This document shows positions 6,675-9,624 of a DNA stretch of 9,624 nucleotides, one piece after another. Under the pieces are notes generated by a model. That model ran no database searches. It saw only the letters and a program-made list of their open reading frames with translations, and had not been told where the DNA came from. The translations under genes and the position numbers were made by a program. Each line of letters starts with the position of its first letter. The stretch's first letter is position 1. Source of the stretch: Chloroflexota bacterium (GTDB lineage: Bacteria; Chloroflexota; Dehalococcoidia; Lucifugimonadales; UBA826); contig PAOO01000023.1 of the NCBI GenBank assembly GCA_002708065.1, positions 16,967 to 26,590 on the forward strand, given 5' to 3'.

Positions 6675-7583
6675 ATGGCAAACAAGTTTGAATCTGACTA
6701 CCCCACCGTTTTAGATCGACTCAGATTTGGAGAAGTGCTTTTATCGGATGGAGCAACTGGGACTTTTCTTCAACAAAACGGCTTGGAACCTGGAGGTGAT
6801 CCTGAAGAATTCAATGCAACTAAGCCAGATGTAGTGCGAAGAATGGCAAGAGAGTACTTTGACGCGGGTTCCGATTTAGTGCTCACAAACTCATTCGGTG
6901 GAACCAAATTTAGACAAGGACACTATGGCCACGGCGAAAGGATATCTGAATTTAATAGGCTCGCAGCTGAACATGCATGTAGCCAGGCTCCTATGGGATG
7001 CTTCGTTTTCGGATCCGTCGGGCCAACAGGAGAATTCGTAGAACCGCTTGGAAACATTTCAGAACTTGATATGTACGATGCATTTAAGACACAGATAACT
7101 GCTCTGGAAGAGGGCGGTGCTCACGGGGTAGTCGTGGAAACTATGACAGCCATGGAAGAAGCTACTCTGGCAATTCAGGCAGCAAAAGAGAATACGAAGC
7201 TAACAGTTGCCGCTACGATGACATTCGACAAAGGTCCCAGGGGATATTTTACGATGATGGGGATAACCCCTGAAAAAGCCGTAATCGGATTGTCAGAAGC
7301 GGGAGCTGATATTGTCGGAACAAACTGTGGAAACGGAATCGACAATATGGTTGAAATCGCTAAAATGATGAGAGCATCTACTGACAAACCACTTCTAGTG
7401 CACTCCAATGCTGGAATCCCCGGAATGGAAAATGGCAAGATAATTTATCCGGAGTCACCTGAATTTATGGCTGAAAGATTTCTGAAGTTAAGGGACGTAG
7501 GGGTCAACATAATTGGCGGATGCTGTGGTACGGGGCCCGAACACATCAGGGCAATCTCCACTGCACTGGAACGAAAAGGATAG
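6675..7583 (+). CDS. Homocysteine S-methyltransferase-like protein (zinc-dependent methyl acceptor enzyme)
   Basis: A 302-aa (beta/alpha)8 barrel of the Pfam S-methyl_trans family, equivalent to betaine-homocysteine methyltransferase or the N-terminal module of MetH. Such enzymes bind homocysteine through Zn2+ and move a methyl group onto its sulfur. Visible signatures are DGATGT (25-30), LTNSFGG (70-76), GSVGPTGE (113-120), VVETMTAMEEA (153-163), and the three zinc cysteines Cys218 (GTNCGNG), Cys283 and Cys284 (GGCCGTGPEH). It is the length of a single-module enzyme: there is no attached folate or B12 domain. The presence of a corrinoid protein downstream suggests the methyl donor may be a separate methyl-corrinoid protein rather than betaine itself, but that is inference. 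ATG start; only a weak purine site precedes it. The next gene begins 5 nt after its stop, so they are surely co-transcribed. Confidence 0.92.
   Translation: MANKFESDYPTVLDRLRFGEVLLSDGATGTFLQQNGLEPGGDPEEFNATKPDVVRRMAREYFDAGSDLVLTNSFGGTKFRQGHYGHGERISEFNRLAAEHACSQAPMGCFVFGSVGPTGEFVEPLGNISELDMYDAFKTQITALEEGGAHGVVVETMTAMEEATLAIQAAKENTKLTVAATMTFDKGPRGYFTMMGITPEKAVIGLSEAGADIVGTNCGNGIDNMVEIAKMMRASTDKPLLVHSNAGIPGMENGKIIYPESPEFMAERFLKLRDVGVNIIGGCCGTGPEHIRAISTALERKG
7577..7580 (+). promoter_or_regulatory. Ribosome binding site setting the start of the 224-aa gene
   Basis: AGGA, inside the last codons of the homocysteine methyltransferase-like gene, lies 8 nt before the ATG at 7589. This favours that ATG over an open-frame start at 7520 that would overlap the previous gene by 64 nt. 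Confidence 0.6.
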
Positions 7584-7588
7584 CGAAA

Positions 7589-8263
7589 ATGGGACTAGTT
7601 AATTATTCAAGTCAAAGGCCGGCGGCAGTAATAAAACAATTCGGTAAGTGTCTTGAACTAGTACCGTTGGATCGACATTTCCACAACATATCTGTCGGCC
7701 TTTATGTCAAGCAAGGTATTTTTACCGTCTGGACATTCAGCGGGAAAAGCGGAGCAGACGAACGAATTCAAGTAATAAGAGACCAACTGGTGGCACTAGG
7801 AGGGATGGAGCCGATAGAAGGAACATGGAATCAGGCACGGTTCACATGTGACGTTCTACACGATAGACCTGTTAGGTTCCTGCTTTCTCAGGCTGTCGGA
7901 AAATCACCCGATTTTGCACCATCAAAAGGGTCTCTAGAGATTAAAGATACCAAATCTGAACTTATGATAGGCGCGAAAGGTTTTAAGAGGGAAGGGTCTT
8001 GGTTGTATCGCATTGGGGTAACTGGGGAGGCAAAAAATTCGCTAATGAGACTAAGAATGATTCTTGCTGGTTTCAATAGGTATGGAGAAATGGACAAGAT
8101 AGGAGATAACGAGGTTGCGTTCCAGTGCCGAAGCCAACATGATGACCTAATGAGACTTCTGATGCCATATTCTAGAAACATCAGCAGTGTGGAGACAATG
8201 ATGGCAGCGGAAGATATGCGCGGGCAAATGACGACCAGTACTCTGGGTTTTAGCCAAACGTAG
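7589..8263 (+). CDS. Unrecognised 224-aa protein with apparent internal duplication
   Basis: I do not recognise this family. The reading frame is clearly coding: it fits tightly between two methyltransferase genes (5 nt before, 16 nt after) and each junction has a ribosome site. By eye the protein falls into two similar halves. Half one (about 44-103) is a strand (IFTVWTFSG), a helix (ERIQVIRDQLVALGG), a strand pair ending ARFTCDV and a helix (RPVRFLLSQA). Half two (about 137-195) has the same order: WLYRIGVTG, LMRLRMILAGFNR, NEVAFQC and HDDLMRLLMPYS. This suggests two beta-alpha-beta units, perhaps ferredoxin-like. Single cysteines at 87 and 180 occupy matching places after the aromatic strand. 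No signal peptide or membrane helix; cytoplasmic. Position suggests a part in corrinoid methyl transfer, as a partner, adaptor or chaperone, but nothing in the sequence proves it. Confidence 0.85.
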   Translation: MGLVNYSSQRPAAVIKQFGKCLELVPLDRHFHNISVGLYVKQGIFTVWTFSGKSGADERIQVIRDQLVALGGMEPIEGTWNQARFTCDVLHDRPVRFLLSQAVGKSPDFAPSKGSLEIKDTKSELMIGAKGFKREGSWLYRIGVTGEAKNSLMRLRMILAGFNRYGEMDKIGDNEVAFQCRSQHDDLMRLLMPYSRNISSVETMMAAEDMRGQMTTSTLGFSQT

Positions 8264-8270
8264 GAGAGGA
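8262..8270 (+). promoter_or_regulatory. Ribosome binding site of the MtaA/CmuA-like gene
   Basis: AGGAGAGGA overlaps the stop of the 224-aa gene and ends 9 nt before the ATG at 8280. It supports that start over an in-frame ATG at 8307, which would begin at the family-typical MTPKERV; both are possible. Confidence 0.5.
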
Positions 8271-8279
8271 AATTTAGTA

Positions 8280-9326
8280 ATGATCTCGACAACATATGAA
8301 GAGACTATGACTCCAAAGGAGCGGGTTATGAACGCCCTTAACGGAAATCCAGTTGATAGAACTCCTATAGCAAACCCCACAAATGTAGCCACCGTGGAGC
8401 TAATGGACCTCGTGGATGCTCCCTTTCCCGAAGCGTGCCAAGATCCTGAATTAGCCGCAAGATTAGCTGCCACAGGATACACCGAACTTGGCTTCGACAG
8501 CATCTCCCCGTATTTCAGCATCATACAAGAGTCATCTGCGTTGGGATGCGAGATGCAATGGGAAGAAAAAGATAACTGGCCTACTGTTCGTATGTATAAC
8601 CCAGTCTGGAAAGACTCGCGTGATATTCACGTACCTGAAAATTTCCTAGAACATAGAGATGTAAAGGCGATAACAGAATCTATCAGGATATTAAAGCAAG
8701 AATATGGTGACGAGGTAGCAATTATAGGTAAAACAATGGGCCCATGGACCCTCGCATACCATGTATTCGGAGTAGAGAGTTTCCTATTGGGAACAGTGGA
8801 TAACCCAGAAGAGACCATGAGAGCCTTGCATAAGCTCAAAGAGATCTCAGTTTTGTTTGGCCAAGCTCAAATTGATGCTGGAGCTGATGTGCTTACATTC
8901 CCTGATCATGCCACCGGTGATCTTGTTAGCGGAGAATATTACAAAAGATTCCTTCAAGAAATTCACACTGAGATGGTAGGGGATCTTCCCGTTCCTTTGA
9001 TTCTTCATATATGTGGAAAAACGATAGATAGAATGCCATACATTGCGGAGACAGGCATGGCTTCGTTCCATTTTGACTCAAAAAACGATCCCCAAGAAGC
9101 TATGGATGCCGTAAATGGTGGAATAGGCCTTGTTGGCAACATTAACAACCCTCAAACTCTCTATGCCCGCGGTCCTGAAGAAGTACGACAGGAGGTCTAT
9201 AAATGCCTAGAGGCAGGTGTCCAAATGATTGCTCCTGAATGCGCAATCCCTCTGGCAACTAAGATCGAGAACCTTATGGAAATTCCCCTTGCAGTAAAAG
9301 ACTGGACTGCTGAACGGAAAAATTGA
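8280..9326 (+). CDS. MtaA/CmuA-type methyltransferase (uroporphyrinogen decarboxylase superfamily)
   Basis: A 348-aa UroD-fold barrel. The zinc motif of corrinoid-dependent methyl-acceptor enzymes is present: His243-X-Cys245 (LHICGKT) with Cys321 (APECAIP), the H-x-C...C arrangement of MtaA, MtbA and CmuA, which separates them from true uroporphyrinogen decarboxylases. Other family marks are TPKERVMNALNGNPVDRTP (11-29), NPTNVATVE (32-40), GKTMGPWTLAYH (150-161) and GLVGNINNPQTL (283-294). Known members carry a methyl group from a methyl-corrinoid protein to a zinc-bound thiol (coenzyme M) or, in CmuA, take part in methyl halide breakdown. An organism of this kind probably lacks coenzyme M, so the acceptor here is open. 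A corrinoid protein gene follows after 116 nt, the natural partner. Start at 8280 has a strong ribosome site; ATG 8307 is an alternative. Certain of fold and subfamily, not of substrate. Confidence 0.9.
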   Translation: MISTTYEETMTPKERVMNALNGNPVDRTPIANPTNVATVELMDLVDAPFPEACQDPELAARLAATGYTELGFDSISPYFSIIQESSALGCEMQWEEKDNWPTVRMYNPVWKDSRDIHVPENFLEHRDVKAITESIRILKQEYGDEVAIIGKTMGPWTLAYHVFGVESFLLGTVDNPEETMRALHKLKEISVLFGQAQIDAGADVLTFPDHATGDLVSGEYYKRFLQEIHTEMVGDLPVPLILHICGKTIDRMPYIAETGMASFHFDSKNDPQEAMDAVNGGIGLVGNINNPQTLYARGPEEVRQEVYKCLEAGVQMIAPECAIPLATKIENLMEIPLAVKDWTAERKN

Positions 9327-9351
9327 TCACCAGGTTAGCACACTTAGACAG

Positions 9352-9357
9352 TATAAT
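9352..9357 (+). promoter_or_regulatory. Perfect TATAAT in the gap before the corrinoid gene
   Basis: TATAAT lies 85 nt before the corrinoid protein ATG. No -35 of quality is found at 16-18 nt (a TTGATC at 9323-9328 is 23 nt away), so an internal promoter is possible but weakly supported. Confidence 0.25.
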
Positions 9358-9390
9358 TGCTCAGTTCCTTTATTTGATCTAACAATACCA

Positions 9391-9415
9391 CCACCACTTG
9401 CTTCGTTAATGGTGG
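9391..9415 (+). other. Small hairpin in the leader of the corrinoid gene
   Basis: CCACCA (9391-9396) pairs perfectly with TGGTGG (9410-9415) around a 13-nt loop, ending 10 nt before the first purine-rich ribosome site. A second CCACCA register at 9388-9393 offers an alternative pairing. No T run follows, so it is not an intrinsic terminator; it may stabilise or segment the transcript, or be chance. Confidence 0.25.
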
Positions 9416-9442
9416 AGACGGAAAAGGAGAAACGAGGGATAA

Positions 9443-9624
9443 ATGCCTGTAGTCAATGAATTACTTGAAAAAGAATTGGCATACATTGCTAATCCTGCTG
9501 AGCAAGCCCACATCCGAGCTTTATGGGAAAATGCCGATCCGTCAATGCAAGAAATATCGGTCAATCTTATTCATGGTAATAACAACGAGGTTTTTGATCT
9601 TACAAAGGACGCTTTGGAGAATGG
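9443..9624 (+). CDS. Corrinoid (cobalamin-binding) methyltransferase protein, N-terminal part, cut by window edge
   Basis: Sixty codons are seen before the window ends. The start is ATG, with GAGGG at 9434-9438 close upstream and AGGAGA at 9425-9430 further away. The visible part is helical and resembles the B12-binding helical cap of MtaC/MtbC/MttC and the MetH cap domain: residues 35-60 (MQEISVNLIHGNNNEV, then FDLTKDALENG) match the recurring pattern of a helix, a G-(N/D)-x-x-x-V turn and a helix ending in A-L-E-x-G. The cobalamin-ligand motif D-x-H-x-x-G would come later and is not in view. Such proteins carry a methyl group on cobalt between a substrate-specific methyltransferase and an acceptor enzyme; the adjacent MtaA/CmuA-like gene fits that role. 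Calling it from a partial sequence leaves some doubt, but the operon context strengthens it. Confidence 0.75.
   Translation, partial: MPVVNELLEKELAYIANPAEQAHIRALWENADPSMQEISVNLIHGNNNEVFDLTKDALEN

Noticed and set aside
7520..7588. Upstream extension of the 224-aa gene (23 extra codons)
   Set aside because: It would overlap the homocysteine methyltransferase-like gene by 64 nt, encode an atypical Cys/His/Trp-rich peptide and lack a ribosome site, whereas ATG 7589 has AGGA 8 nt upstream.
8147..8524. Minus-strand open frame across the junction of the 224-aa and MtaA/CmuA-like genes
   Set aside because: It overlaps two well-supported plus-strand genes, crosses their junction and shows no recognisable domain or ribosome site.
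8280..9326. True uroporphyrinogen decarboxylase (hemE)
   Set aside because: The His-X-Cys...Cys zinc motif and the TPKERV/NPTNVATVE start belong to the MtaA/CmuA methyltransferase branch, and the neighbours are methyl-transfer genes, not heme genes.
9327..9442. Cobalamin riboswitch before the corrinoid gene
   Set aside because: The gap is too short for the roughly 200-nt B12 riboswitch fold and I see no B12-box-like sequence or multi-stem architecture.

Overview
The window is a gene-dense bacterial segment of moderate GC (roughly mid-40s percent by eye) with eight complete protein genes and one cut by the right edge. No gap exceeds 300 bases; the largest are 134 bp (6142-6275) and 116 bp (9327-9442). 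I see no rRNA, tRNA, CRISPR array, insertion sequence or phage gene. Tandem enolase-superfamily paralogs beside a CoxE-like VWA gene, an alpha/beta hydrolase and corrinoid methyltransferase genes suggest an oligotrophic, organic-matter-degrading bacterium. My best guess is a marine SAR202-type Chloroflexota, because that group is known for expanded enolase-superfamily families. This is inference from gene content, not a phylogenetic result.

Left block (+ strand, 54-4116): argS (arginyl-tRNA synthetase, TTG start) is followed by two tandem mandelate racemase/muconate lactonizing-type enolase-superfamily genes. Both paralogs keep the three acidic Mg2+ ligands and the Asp/His dyad. Only the second has a canonical K-x-K base motif; in the first, the second Lys position reads as Phe, so the two probably do different chemistry.

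Middle block (- strand, 6141-4122): an alpha/beta hydrolase with a Ser-Asp-His triad is followed one base later by a CoxE-type von Willebrand factor A protein with an intact MIDAS. Tight spacing implies translational coupling. No MoxR-type AAA+ ATPase, the usual CoxE partner, is in view. This block converges on the enolase genes with only 5 bp between stop codons.

Right block (+ strand, 6276 to the edge): this looks like a corrinoid-dependent methyl-transfer operon. In order it encodes a small protein of the 'virulence factor' domain type (113 aa), a zinc-dependent homocysteine S-methyltransferase-like protein, an unrecognised 224-aa protein that seems to be an internal duplication, a UroD-superfamily methyltransferase of the MtaA/CmuA kind with a His-X-Cys...Cys zinc site, and the start of a corrinoid (B12-binding) protein. 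The likely scheme is methyl group -> corrinoid protein -> MtaA/CmuA-like or homocysteine-type acceptor enzyme. The substrate-specific methyltransferase and the corrinoid reactivase are not in the window and would be expected downstream. The divergent gap 6142-6275 carries candidate promoters for both the hydrolase/VWA pair and this operon.
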